Source of the DNA: Megascapheus bottae | Lineage: Eukaryota; Chordata; Mammalia; Rodentia; Geomyidae | NCBI GenBank assembly: GCA_024803745.1 | Contig: JANJXV010001753.1 | Location: forward strand, 1 to 64,000 | DNA: 64,000 bases | Direction: 5' to 3' | Part shown: in pieces, positions 1-9,889 of the stretch | Layout: each line of letters starts with the position of its first letter | Position numbering within the stretch: the stretch's first letter is position 1 | Translations under genes and position numbers: made by a program | The notes under the pieces: model-generated | Database searches by the model: none | Told to the model about the DNA's origin: nothing | The model's input: the letters and a program-made list of their open reading frames with translations, nothing else

Positions 1-112
1 ACTGACGCTGATCAAGATGCATGTGCTCATAAACTGACATGTGGAAGTGAAACTCCTTTGTACAACGAGTGAAAGATTATAATAAAGTTACAATAAAAAT
101 ATAACGGCTACA
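1..112 (+). mobile_element. L1 3' end, older lineage (left part outside window)
   Basis: The first ~110 bases resemble the end of the older L1 tail at about 39,868-39,965. Both contain a 'gatcaagatgca' block, then 'aactcctttgtacaac' and an A/T-rich end. This is a retrotransposon 3' UTR with no coding part in view. Inferred from the internal match. Confidence 0.6.
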
Positions 113-299
113 AATATGTATTTAAATCACGCAATTTTTTTAGTGTAGGCAAATCAACTGTTGACTGAAATATTAGGTGGTAAATGGCTGACATTAAGTG
201 TGAGCTCTGACACGGCCAATGCTACTAAACAGTAAATTCTATCTGACGCCGAGTGACTCCAGGTTGTGCCTTTTGCCTCAATCCAAGTGTTTTCTATGA

Positions 300-410
300 G
301 TTGGGCATGATCTTGCACACCTGTAAGCCCAGAACTTGAGAGGCTGAGGCAGAGAACCTCAAATTCACTGTCTCAAAAGACACAAAAGGACAGCAAGCAA
401 ACATTATTTT
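300..410 (+). mobile_element. B1-like SINE, degraded
   Basis: The segment has the 7SL-derived B1/Alu order: a 'gggcatgatcttgcacacct' start, 'gtaagcccagaacttgagag', 'gctgaggcagagaacctcaa', then an A-rich end. It is diverged and partial. Confidence 0.55.
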
Positions 411-772
411 CTGTACCACACTCTGTTCTCAATTTCTCAATCAAAATTCTTGATCTAAATTTAAAACATTTGCCTAGGTCTTGAGTTGAGCTCTCAACAC
501 CAAAAAAAAATGAAAACAAGAAGAAAACCCTGATAATCATTCCATATTTTTAAAAAATCTATCTTTGTGGCCTTCAAGTCCCTCAGGTCAGCCTTGTACA
601 GAAAACAGCAGAGGAATGGGTAGCAAAAGACTGAAGGTTACCCCAAAACTACTTCCCAGGATGCTCTTTACAGGCAGGGGATGGCATTGCTTTTCAGTTG
701 CCAAAGCACATTTCCAACATACCAGACACTGGTGAGTCACCTCATAGTTCCTGTGGTTTAGGCCCAGCTTAC

Positions 773-950
773 CTGGTCTGCAGCTTGTGGACCCCGTGTC
801 CAGACAGCCGCGTGACTGGAGAAGAGTCTGCTGCTGCAGAGACATCATCCCCTTGATGGCTGGCTGATGGAGTTCACTTTGAGGCTGCATGACGAAGGGA
901 AAGGCCAGAGACGTGAGGTACCCCCAACCCTTCAGCCACTCTTCTTCCAT
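773..950 (-). other. Weak candidate exon, unidentified
   Basis: On the minus strand a stretch beginning with ATG follows a usable acceptor (tttctag) and ends at a consensus donor (CCAG|gtaag). It stays open for about 59 codons and runs on past the donor. No domain is recognised. It lies downstream of the three better candidate exons at 3573-2573, past a stop codon, so it would be a separate transcript, an alternative exon or chance. Confidence 0.15.
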
Positions 951-1149
951 CTAGAAATGCAAGGGCGTTGTCATGTAAAAGGGCAGGGCTTACAGACTGC
1001 CTTGCAGCTGTGAAAAAAACAATCAACATGAGGGCGAAAGGCTTTGAAACCCAGCCATCAAACAGCAACTTCCCTGTTCCTGGAGATCTGTAGGAGAGCT
1101 CTTTCTTGGGGTGCACCTGTAGAACCTTCGAGTCTAATCTAAAATACCC

Positions 1150-1680
1150 TGTCAAGAAGAAGCTGAGGAGCAAGCACAGCCCAGGTAGAAGAGAAGAAGC
1201 ATGCCGCCATCAGCGGGCTTCGCAGTGGATCAGAACTCTTTAACCCTTGCACCTGGACTGGGACCAGGTGGGGTTGATTCTACCAAGACTCTGCTTGTAA
1301 ACAACCCACACCTCTAGTTCCCCTGCCCTGGCCAATCAGATGAAAAAGCCATCACTCCTGGCCAATGGACAGACAGGTCTTTTGGTATGCTCTTGTCTCC
1401 AACCTTCAATAAAGCCATTGTTTTTCCTTTCAAAGAGCATGTGGGGCCTGTGACCTTCACATGGTCACGAATTCCATCCTTGCACCCTTCCGTTACTTGA
1501 AGCTTCTCTCCCTCCCTCTCTCTTGTTCCTCTCTCTCGCCCCCGTCCTGTTCCCCCTCCATTTTTCTATTTCATTCTCTCTCTACTGAAGTTATCCTGTG
1601 TCGTCTCTCCCCTCTGTAGTAAATCTCTCTCTACTTCCTACTATACTCTTTTAAGGACCCCTTGGTTGGCTACATAGGAG
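1150..1680 (+). mobile_element. LTR-like segment (possible solitary retroviral LTR)
   Basis: The order of signals resembles a mammalian endogenous retroviral LTR. There are two CCAAT-type boxes (about 1332 and 1361), an AATAAA polyadenylation signal at 1408-1413, a downstream GT-rich stretch, then a long pyrimidine-rich region at 1500-1660. I could not fix the TG...CA ends or a target-site duplication, and there is no flanking gag, pol or env. A chance promoter-like region is the alternative. Confidence 0.35.
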
Positions 1681-1744
1681 CTAGTTTTTGTTTGGAGAGT
1701 AAGCTTAAGGAATTATCTAATATTCTCCTGTGTGTGTTGTGTTG

Positions 1745-1896
1745 TGTGTTGAGACTTGAACTCAGGCTTGGGCACTGTCCCTAAGCTTTTTCCTTTTTTT
1801 TTTTTTTTTTTTTGCTCAAGGGTAATGCTCTACCACTTGAGCCACAGATCTACTTTTGGCTTTTTTTTCAGTAGTTAATTGGAAATAAGAGTGTCA
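1745..1896 (-). mobile_element. SINE right half (Geo monomer)
   Basis: Read on the minus strand it has 'cttatttccaattaac', then the tRNA-like 'tggctcaagtggtagagc' block and 'gagttcaag'-like end of the Geo monomer. A T-rich expansion interrupts the copy at about 1794-1814. Confidence 0.75.
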
Positions 1897-1901
1897 GGTA
1901 C

Positions 1902-2311
1902 GGGGCCGGGAGTTTGGCCTACCGGTAGAGTGCTTGCCTAGCATACATGAAGACCCAGGTTCGATTCCTCAGTAATACATACATAGAAAAAAGCTGGAAG
2001 TGGTGCTGTAACTCAAGTGGTAGAGCACTAGCCTTGAGAAAAAGACTAAGGATGGGCCAGGAGTTTGGCCTAGTGGTTAAAGTGCTTGCCTAGCATGCAT
2101 GAAGACCCGGGTTCAGTTCCTCGGTACCACATGTAGAAAAAAGCCGAAGTGGTGCTGAGGCTCAAGTGGTAGAGCTCTAGCCTTGAGAAAGTCCAAGGAC
2201 AGTGCTCAGGCCCTGAGCTCAAGCCCAGGACTGGCAAAAAAAAAAAAGAGAAAAAGACTAAGGACAGTGCTCAGGCCCTGAGTTCAAGCCCCATGACTGG
2301 CAAAAAAAAAC
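1902..2311 (+). mobile_element. IDL-Geo dimeric SINE, split by a second copy
   Basis: The left ID-like half (gtagagtgcttgcctagc) starts at 1902 and the right Geo half follows. The copy is interrupted at 2052 by another SINE and resumes at 2265, ending in an A tract at 2311. An 11-bp target-site duplication with one mismatch (gtgtcaggtac / gtctcaggtac) flanks the whole composite at 1891-1901 and 2312-2322. Excluding the insert, it is a nearly full-length dimer. Confidence 0.85.
2053..2247 (+). mobile_element. IDL-Geo dimeric SINE nested in an older copy
   Basis: This is a full ID-like left monomer plus Geo right monomer with an A tail, inserted inside the surrounding copy. A perfect 17-bp target-site duplication (gagaaaaagactaagga) lies at 2036-2052 and 2248-2264. 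It is the younger of the two copies. The duplication and A tail are the marks of L1-assisted retrotransposition. Confidence 0.9.
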
Positions 2312-2572
2312 GTCTCAGGTACTTCCTGCCCAGGATGGTTTTGAACCATAAGCTACCTGCTGAATTACAGAATGCATACCTGTCCAACGGGCCCGTTAGA
2401 CTACCTTCTTTCTACATCAGAAAGAAATGTCCCACAAACATCCTTGGAATGCAAGTGATGGTTTCTGGGTCCATCTTGAGTCTTGGTACAGGACACCAGT
2501 AAAGAGAGGAAAATAGGAAAAGACTCTTGTTCCACATCACTGAACCTAAATAGAGTTCATGCTGTAGGGACA

Positions 2573-2659
2573 TTAAAATTCTTGTCCTTTTCTTTTCCCC
2601 CTCAAGCCTTTTATGACTTCTGATTTCCCATCTGAGCGAGATGATGAAGAAGAAGCCTC
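2573..2659 (-). CDS. Candidate terminal coding exon, unknown gene
   Basis: On the minus strand a long pyrimidine run ends in tttatag at 2660. The next base opens a frame of 28 codons, serine-rich then lysine/arginine-rich (ending K-G-Q-E-F), closed by TAA at 2575-2573. The phase (0) matches the donor of the candidate exon at 2882-3145. A different frame of the same DNA looks like a membrane segment, but that frame does not fit the strong acceptor. The product is not recognised. Chance cannot be excluded without transcript or conservation data. Confidence 0.3.
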   Translation of the reverse strand, partial: EASSSSSRSDGKSEVIKGLRGKRKGQEF

Positions 2660-2881
2660 CTATAAAGACAAGAGCGGGCAGAGACAAAGCAAGCCCTGAA
2701 ACTTCTGGGATACACATAAATGCCGGGTGCCTAAGGATGTTTAAATTTCAGACAACCAACGATTCTTTTTTTTTCTTTGAGGGCAAGTAGGATCTAAATA
2801 TTGCATGAAACAGACTTCTTTTGGCAAAATGATTCACAGTCTATCTACAGTTCAGATCTAACCGGGTATCTTGCACCTTAC

Positions 2882-3145
2882 CTGACATCTCTGCTCTTTT
2901 CCTCCATTCGCACCCAGCTGCCAGGTGTGCCAGGGTCTAGACAGCATCTCAGCTGATGCTGACTCGACTGCAGAGACCATGCCCCGAACCACAGGCCAGA
3001 CCACGGTGGTTCCGTTGACACTGCGTCCTGACACGCAATCACCTTGGGTTGTCCATTTCTCAGTGTGTGAAGAGCAGGCATCGAGGGGAACCATCAACCA
3101 GCAATCCACCTCATAGACATTGTAGCCCTCCTCTTCCTGGGGACC
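2882..3145 (-). CDS. Candidate internal coding exon, unknown gene
   Basis: This is 264 bases, exactly 88 codons, between a good acceptor (ctttctccag) and a strong donor (CAG|gtaagg) on the minus strand. One frame is open throughout and enters and leaves in phase 0. The translation has four cysteines, several tryptophans and an N-G-T glycosylation-type motif, but I recognise no domain. It would splice in frame to the segments at 3492-3573 (upstream) and 2573-2659 (downstream). It may instead be a non-coding exon. Confidence 0.3.
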
Positions 3146-3491
3146 CTGGAGAAAGCAGTGATCTGAATGAGTTCTGAGCAGACTCCCACAGGGGACAGGG
3201 ACCTGCTTGGATGGTAGAAGGCAACCCTAGGGTCCTTATGAGAATACTAATGTCCTCAGACCCCTGCCAAATGAAATCACATGGTGGAGGGTGGGGGACA
3301 GGGGCTGGGTGTCTGGCTGGCCTCAACACCTGTGCGGAAATAGCAGCAATTCTTCAGGACCTGGAATCCAACTGGAGAGTATGATGAGAGATTGCCTTCA
3401 GCAATATAGTGGATTCTAAGACACTGGACCAGCAGCGACATCTCCGGCTACTTGATTCCCCAAGCATGGCCTTGCTTCCTCTGTTCCTCAC

Positions 3492-3573
3492 CTTTAGATT
3501 TCTTTTCTGCCTAATGCCATCAGCCACCTTTTCTGTCATCTCTTGTGCCACAGAAACTCCGGCTGCTACACTT
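3492..3573 (-). CDS. Candidate internal coding exon, unknown gene
   Basis: This is 82 bases on the minus strand between a strong acceptor (ctttccctgcag) and a strong donor (AAAG|gtgagg). After one leading base it reads 27 codons, including V-A-Q-E-M-T-E-K-V-A-D-G-I, and leaves in phase 0, which suits the next exon. The upstream exon would have to end with two bases of a split codon; I could not find it. The gene is not identified. Confidence 0.3.
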
Positions 3574-3652
3574 CTGCAGGGAAAGAATGAATTAAATTAT
3601 ATTACATTGGAGTTTTAGAGAACTTTTGTTTTGTCACAAGTCTAGCTTTGTT

Positions 3653-3692
3653 GGTTTTTTTTTTGTTTGTGTGTGTGTGTGTTGTTGTTGTT
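3653..3692. repeat. T/G-rich simple repeat
   Basis: A T run is followed by alternating GT and GTT units. Nothing else is recognisable here. Confidence 0.7.
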
Positions 3693-3831
3693 TTTAAAAT
3701 GAAGTCTAGAGAAACATTACCAACCCACATAAGTTTCTTGTTCTCCAGAGCTGACGACACAGATAATGAAGCCTAATGTTGATAATGATTGTTCTAGACA
3801 AAAGATAGCAGGGAGGATGGAGGGAGGGAGG

Positions 3832-3862
3832 AAGAGAGAGAGAGAGAGAAAGAGAGAGAGAA
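3832..3862. repeat. (GA)n simple repeat
   Basis: Interrupted GA dinucleotides follow a GGGA-rich lead-in. Confidence 0.8.
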
Positions 3863-5123
3863 TCATAATATTTTTAAAAAGTATGTCATGGGTTGCATTC
3901 ATTTGGACACAAATAAGAAACCAGGCAGATACCAGGAGACCAGACTGAGTATTTTAAGTTTGTCATGCTTGAATAATGGATTATTGTGTGCAGGCTGATG
4001 ATGGAATAATTCCACCAATCCCAACACTCTCCCCACCACCACCAGAAAAAAAAATCATGCACTTTTCCCCTGCTGCCAAATACACAAAGAAAGCAGGACA
4101 CCAGAATGAAATCTGTGCCGTAGGGAAGGAGTCCATTTCCTTCTCCTCTTGGGACTTCTCAGCAGGTAAATATTGATTACATTTTCCCAGTACCTCGAGC
4201 CATTATTTCTGATATGGCCACCTGCTCCCAGATATGAATTCCACATACCCACCCTCTGCCCCTCCCCCAAGGTCTCCGTAAGGATAGCACATCAACTGAG
4301 GAGAAAATTCTTTTTTTCTCCTGAAGAAGCTTGGCAAGAAAGACCTCTAATTAGGAGCATTTAATCCCTGTCTCTAATACTTGTTTCCTCAGAAAATGAC
4401 AACACGTGTCCACCCCGCAGATCGTTCTTCACCTCACACCACACCTGACGTTTGACAAGACAGGGACACCAGGCGAGGCCCAGAAGGTAGGACCAGGCTG
4501 GAAGACAACAGTGTCAGAGGCCTGGCACTTTTTGGTTCTCAGATGAATTATTGATGTCGCCTCAGGGATTTGTGGAGCGGCAGCGGTGGCAGGGGTGAGG
4601 AGACGGCTGGTGGTTTGTCCTGGAATTGGCACAAGGGCTGGTAATTAAGCCTGCTGACACTTCCAGGGTACCAATACTACTGCCAGCTGGCTGTCAAGTG
4701 CCCACCGTCTGATCCTGCCATCCACAGGAATACATTGTGGGCAAGATTTATGAACGGCCGTCTGTGGACGTCTGTCTCCGGACACTAGCTCTGTGGTCAT
4801 GAGGGGGTGGGAGTGTTGGCTGTGTATGGCCTCAGCGAACCCTCCAGCTGCTCAGTCTAAGTGCTAGCCCAGCTTCCAAGAGCATGTAGTAAAATTCCAC
4901 TGCAGAAGGCAGGCCATGGAAGGAATGGTTCTGCTCTAGGTTGGGTTCCACTCAGCACCATAGAGCCAGCACCCTAGAATTACTCCACACCTGCAAGGCT
5001 GCATTTATCCACTAGCTCCATCTGCTGCTGGGTGACTTCCAGGGACGTTCACTCTGGACGCTGCCAGCTCGTCCTTCACCCTGAGCATCTGCCTGCAGGA
5101 CAGAAGAGCCCTCAAGAAGACAG
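3863..5123. other. Unique sequence, no supported gene
   Basis: Short open frames occur on both strands, but none has convincing splice sites, a domain or a matching neighbour. No repeat family was recognised. If the candidate gene at 2573-3573 is real, this would be one of its introns. Confidence 0.4.
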
Positions 5124-5285
5124 CTGCCTAGTGGTAGAGTGCTTGCCTAGCATGCATGAAGCCCTGGGTTTGATTCCACATACATAGAAAAGGCCAGAAA
5201 TGGTGCTATGACTCAAGTGGTAGAGCATTAGCCTTGAGAAAGCTCAAGGACAATGCCCAGGCCCAGGACTGGCCAAAAAAAAAGA
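5124..5285 (+). mobile_element. IDL-Geo dimeric SINE, 5' truncated
   Basis: It starts inside the ID-like half at 'gcctagtggtagagtgc', continues through the Geo half and ends in an A tract. A short deletion removes part of the 'ccctgagttcaag' block near the end. Confidence 0.85.
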
Positions 5286-5747
5286 AAACTAAAAAAGGAA
5301 CCAATAGCCAACACTAGGTGACTGTGATTAGTTAAGCATGCTCTATGCATCCATCCAATGAAATACAACTCAGTCAAGAAGACTGAGTATATATGTGCAA
5401 GCATTGAAGAAAAGTTATTGATTTGAAAAAATAGATCACAAAGTTGCATATTCCATACTATGATTATGTCCAGTGGGGTTTCAAATATATTGAGGGGGAT
5501 GCTATTCCTGTGTCATTTCATTTTCTCACCTCTAATTTTATAAAAGGTTCAATTCTGGGGTTTAAGAAACTCAATAACACAATGAATTCTCTTTTCAGTA
5601 CCATGAATTACCTTTTCACTTGGATTGCAAGAAAGACACTCATATAACTGAGATTGACCTCAGGAGAGCAGAGAGAAAGGGAGAATTGATGACTGGTTTT
5701 TCCTCCCCTGCCCTTGCCTATTTGTTTACTTTGTTATTTGTTTCTTT

Positions 5748-5955
5748 ATTTAGAACCAGGGTTTAAACTCAGGGCCTTGGACTCACTTCACTTGCTTGTT
5801 TGACTGACACTCCAACTCAAGCTAAGCCTCCAGCCTGACTTCTTCCTGAATATTTTGAAGATGGAGTCTCACGGGCTTTTTAGTCTGGATTGGGCTCATA
5901 ACACAATCCTCTGAGTTCAGCCTCCTGAGTAAGCGCGAGCTGCCAGTAGCCAACT
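5748..5955 (-). mobile_element. B1-type composite SINE (B1-dID-like), degraded
   Basis: The forward strand shows the reverse complement of a rodent B1-type SINE: 'aaactcagggcc', 'ggagtctcacgggc' and 'cagcctcctgagtaagc' blocks in order. The end nearest 5748 resembles the ID-derived part. Confidence 0.6.
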
Positions 5956-6770
5956 GGTTCTTTCTTTGCACTGTTTCTCCCCTCTGACCTTGGCTTTTTT
6001 TTGTTTGGATGGACCCCTCCATCTTGCCACCCTCCACCACGCTCACCCCCAATTCTGTGTAATTTCCAATTTCATTCAGAAAGGAAAGCCAGGATGTCAA
6101 ACTTCAAACTAAGAGGTGCTCTATGTTTCACACTCATTGATAATCTTTCCCAGTGTACAGTTCATTTGAGGCACCCCAATTCCTTTCCTCTGGTCTGCTG
6201 TCAGCTCTGTCCTGAAGAGTTAACGCTCTTTTTGAAATAGAGTCCAAGATAGTTGGGCCCAAAAGAAGATAAGCATATGTTTGTGCAAGCTGGAAAATTG
6301 TCCTATATGGAACAGAGTCAAAATAAATCAATAAAAGCAGTTTCGGGCAGGCACGACAGAGAAAAAAACTGTTAATTACTAGTATTACCATTGATAGCTA
6401 TTCATTTGAGACTTTTGTTCAGTAAAGGCAATTGTTTGCTCCTGTTATATAACCAAAATCAAGAGAATTTACAAAGAACGAGAGAGGGGGAAAAATCTTC
6501 TCAGCTGAAACTCAGACAAAAGGCTTGAAGGGAAAATGAGACAAGCGATATTTTCTGGGGATTTACTGAGACAAATCAGCTCAGAAAAGACACAAACCTG
6601 TTCGTTTCATCCCAACACCATCCATTCTCGTCTGGTTTTATTCCTTGCATATAAATTTCAAGTTTGAAAGGACCCAGATATAGAACCTTTTAAGATACTT
6701 CTCCACATTGAAAAGATTTCCTCCTTCTCAAAAGGGATTTTTGTTCTTAGCCAAATCCTTTGAAAAAAAT

Positions 6771-6820
6771 TATATATATATATATATACATATATATAAT
6801 TACACATACACATACACAGC
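6771..6820. repeat. (TA)n / (CATA)n microsatellite
   Basis: About 30 bases of TA repeats run into CATA/CACATA units. The phrase 'agccaaatcct' appears on both sides (about 6749 and 6818), so it is flanked by a short direct repeat. Confidence 0.85.
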
Positions 6821-7194
6821 CAAATCCTGAAGATCTCTGTAGTCCCAAAGACCTGAGTTCAATATCTATTTCTACTCCAACAAGGCTCCATGACAGTTGA
6901 CAGTTTGCAAAGGGTTGTCTGAACATCTCTGCTCCTGTGTAAAGTGAAGATAATACCCACCCACAGAACCATGCCCATCTAATCCTGCTTGAGGCCCTCC
7001 AGCTCTCAGCATCCAGTCAGAGACAGGAAGTGACTTGAGCATGTCAAACAGAACTATAATGTAGGGGAACTGTTACATAAATAATAAAAGACCTAAGCCC
7101 CGAACAGAACCATGAGGCAACTCCGTGTTGGTGAAATAGCTCTGCAAGTCTAGTTAGAGGTTGTAAAGATTCCATGGGAAAGCATAGCAATTCT

Positions 7195-7573
7195 TTTTTT
7201 TTTGCATTTTTTTATTGTAATTAGTAAAAGGGTTACATGATATTTGCCAGATAGAAGGTGCATTAATTCACGTACATTGATACCCTTTCACATGTCTTGG
7301 TACCCATTTCCCTACCCCCCACCTGTCTTGGTTTTCCCCCCTTCCCTATCAAATAACCAAATACAAATAAATTCAATATATCAGATAACAAAGTGAGATA
7401 CTATAACAATATGAGATAACCAAGGGACAGCAAAGGAGATGAGAGACAACATAGTACATTAAGGACAACAATTATTCGTTATATGGCTTTTGTTTCAATA
7501 TCCTGGAGGTCCTTTCAATTAGCTTCATACTATATGGCCTTATGTATCAAGGTTTTGCTCTATTGCAAATCTC
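7195..7573 (-). mobile_element. L1 3' end, young-type tail, 5' truncated
   Basis: The forward strand begins with a T run, 'ttattgtaattagtaaaagg' and a C-rich tract, which are the reverse complement of the L1 3' UTR. It is flanked by a 16-bp target-site duplication with one mismatch (aaagcatagcaattct / aaagcatagtaattct) at 7179-7194 and 7574-7589. Confidence 0.88.
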
Positions 7574-7597
7574 AAAGCATAGTAATTCTAAATAAAG

Positions 7598-7665
7598 ACT
7601 GGGGATGTCACTCCAGTAGAGTGTTTGCATAACAACTGCAGGGTCCTGAGTTCAAGCCCCAAACT
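7598..7665 (+). mobile_element. ID-like SINE fragment
   Basis: It reads 'ctggggatgtcactccagta', 'gagtgtttgcataaca' and 'cctgagttcaagcccc', a diverged tRNA-derived ID-type monomer. Confidence 0.5.
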
Positions 7666-7677
7666 CAATTTTGAGTT

Positions 7678-7785
7678 CAATTTTGCTGGTTCTGGGGCTT
7701 GAACTCAGGGCCTGGGCTCTGTCCCTGAGCCTCTTTGTGCTCAAGGATAGTGCTCTACCACTTGAGCCACAGCACCACTCCCTCG
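7678..7785 (-). mobile_element. SINE right half (Geo monomer)
   Basis: The reverse complement of the Geo monomer: 'gggcttgaactcagggcc' followed by 'ctaccacttgagccacagc'. The left half is missing. Confidence 0.75.
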
Positions 7786-8189
7786 AGGGATATTCTTATA
7801 TAGTTTCAGCACCCAGAAGAGCCATAGAGCTTTTCCTTCTAGAAACCAGAAAGACAGTGGGGTCATATTGGCCATCTTTGATCACATGACCTCCCTGGAC
7901 CAATCCCATAGATGCAGAGAAATGGACTGGATTGGTATATCTATCTGCCTGTGGATCAGATTGATCTCTATCCAAACCACCTGGACTAAAATAATAGTAA
8001 TAATAACAACAGCAGCAACTATCACCATCATCAAAGTAGTATTAACCGAAAGGGAAGGAAAGAGATCCTAAGAGGTAAACTAAGAGGTGTCAACCTTCAC
8101 CAAGACAAAAAACAAGTAACTCTTTTTGATCATAATTTACTTGAATATTTAATATTTTACTACTTTTCAGAGAATAGTATCTCTAGTGC

Positions 8190-8335
8190 ACAAATGAGAG
8201 TAGCAAAGTTGCAAGAGTTTAAGGAAGTTACCCAAGGTCCCAGAGTTGGAAAATGGTTGTGCTTAGGCTTGAACCCACCACATGTCTCTACTATTAAAAC
8301 TCATGTCTCTTCTTCTACACCATGCTGGTATCTTA
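8190..8335 (-). mobile_element. MIR SINE (ancient), degraded
   Basis: The forward strand shows the typical inverted MIR core: 'aaggaagttacccaaggtcc', then 'gcttgaaccca', followed by a C/T-rich segment. It is ancient and diverged. Confidence 0.6.
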
Positions 8336-8547
8336 CTGAGTAGCAAGCATGGAGCATGAAATAATCCAAAGTGATTGCTTGGGGGCCAGTGAATGTCTTA
8401 ATCTTCACTGTTAAATACTAAAATCTGCATGTGCACGTGTGCTCATTTCCTGGTGTCATAAATTGAATATTCACTCCCTTCCATTTCCCATTAAAACATA
8501 GCATGAATTAAAGGGTTTCATTTTCATCACTCAAATAGAGACCTTAA

Positions 8548-8804
8548 GCCCCATGCTGGAGGCTTACCCCTGTAATCCTAGCTACTCAGGAAGCTGAGAT
8601 ATGAGGATCATGGTTCAAAGCCAGCCTGAGATATGAGGATCATGGTCTGGAAAGTCCATGAAGCTCTTATCTCCAATTAACCAACAAAAACCTGGAAGTG
8701 GAGCTGTGACTCAAGTGGTAGAATGCTAGCCTTCAACAATTTAAAAAAAAAGCAGCTCAGGAACAGTGCCCAGGCCCTGAGTTCAAGGCCCAGTACTGGC
8801 ACAA
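8548..8804 (+). mobile_element. B1-headed SINE with Geo right half
   Basis: A B1-like head ('ccctgtaatcctagctactc') joins the linker 'cttatctccaattaacca' and the Geo monomer ('tgactcaagtggtagaatgc'). A phrase is duplicated inside the head: gagatatgaggatcatggt occurs at about 8597 and again at 8628. Confidence 0.8.
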
Positions 8805-8814
8805 ATAATAATAA

Positions 8815-8851
<37 letters not shown>
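8805..8851. repeat. (AAT)n microsatellite at SINE tail
   Basis: AAT units follow directly on the SINE tail, as expected from expansion of its A-rich end. Confidence 0.9.
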
Positions 8852-8964
8852 GTTTATCCTTTACCAATTGATGGATCTCACACATACTTAGAACTCCAAC
8901 TACCTGGTCCTCAACCCAATGAAGTTACAGGGTTTGCTCTAAGAGTGTAAAACTTGAGTCATGG

Positions 8965-9877
8965 CATCTCTGGTCATAAAAGAAATGCAAATCAAAACAA
9001 CTTTAAGATTCCACCTCACTCCATTTAGAATGGCTAGGATCAAGAAATCTAATAATAACAGATGCTGGAGGGGAGGTGGACAGGAGGGATCACTACTACA
9101 CTGTTGGTGGGAGTGCAAACTTGTTCAACCTCTATGGAAAGCAGTATGGCAGTTCCTCAAAAGACTAAATATAGAGCTCCCCTATGACCCAGCAATTCCA
9201 CTACTTGGCATTTACCAATCGTCCAGAAACAAGGACCTACTAAATCCACTAGCACAACAATGTTCATTGCAGCACTATTCACCATAGCAAAGATATGGAA
9301 CCAACCCAGATGTCCCTCAGTTGATGAGTGGATCAACAAGATGTGGTATTTATACACAATGGAATTCTATGGTGCTCTCAGAAAGAATGACATCACCCAT
9401 TTGTAAGGAAATGGAAAGACTTAGAAAAAAATCATATTAAGTGAAGGAAGCCAGACTCAAAGGAACATAGGCTCAATGGTTTCCCTCATTTACAATAATC
9501 AGTAGAAACCTTGGGCTCTCCTAGGAGAGGTTCACAATAGAGCAAAACCTAGATACATAAGGCCATACAGTATGATGCTAAATGAAAGGATCTCTAGGAT
9601 ATAGAAACAGAAGCCATATAATGAGTGATTGTTGTCCTTTTGCTGTCCCTTTATCTCATATTGTTACAATATTTCACCTTGTTATCTGATATATTTTATA
9701 TACGCTTAATTGAAATAGGAGAGGGAAGGGGGAAAATCAAGATGTATGGGGAGAGGGGGAGGGAAATGGGAACCATGACATGAGAAAGGGTATCAATATT
9801 TATGAAGTAATGTACCTTCTATCTGATGAATATAATGTAACCCTTCTATTAATTACAATAAAAATATATGAAAAAAA
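8965..9877 (+). pseudogene. L1 ORF2 C-terminal remnant plus 3' UTR
   Basis: The first ~320 bases encode the L1 ORF2 C-terminal region, including the pattern C-W-R-G-G-G...[15 protein letters not shown]. In intact L1 this region is cysteine-rich and helps bind RNA. The reading frame breaks near 9216 where one C is lost, so it is not functional. A purine-rich 3' UTR and an A-rich tail follow. A 12-bp target-site duplication (ttgagtcatggc) lies at 8954-8965 and 9878-9889. The copy is strongly 5' truncated. Confidence 0.9.
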
Positions 9878-9889
9878 TTGAGTCATGGC

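Noticed and set aside
1902..2252. tRNA-like A- and B-box sequences that could be read as tRNA genes
   Set aside because: They belong to SINE monomers; no seven-base acceptor stem or clover-leaf can be formed, and the same words recur in many dispersed copies.
2412..2717. Apparent transmembrane segment with a basic tail on the minus strand
   Set aside because: The strong acceptor at 2660 places the likely exon in a different frame, where it ends in a short basic tail and stop; the hydrophobic frame needs a poorer acceptor and the wrong phase.
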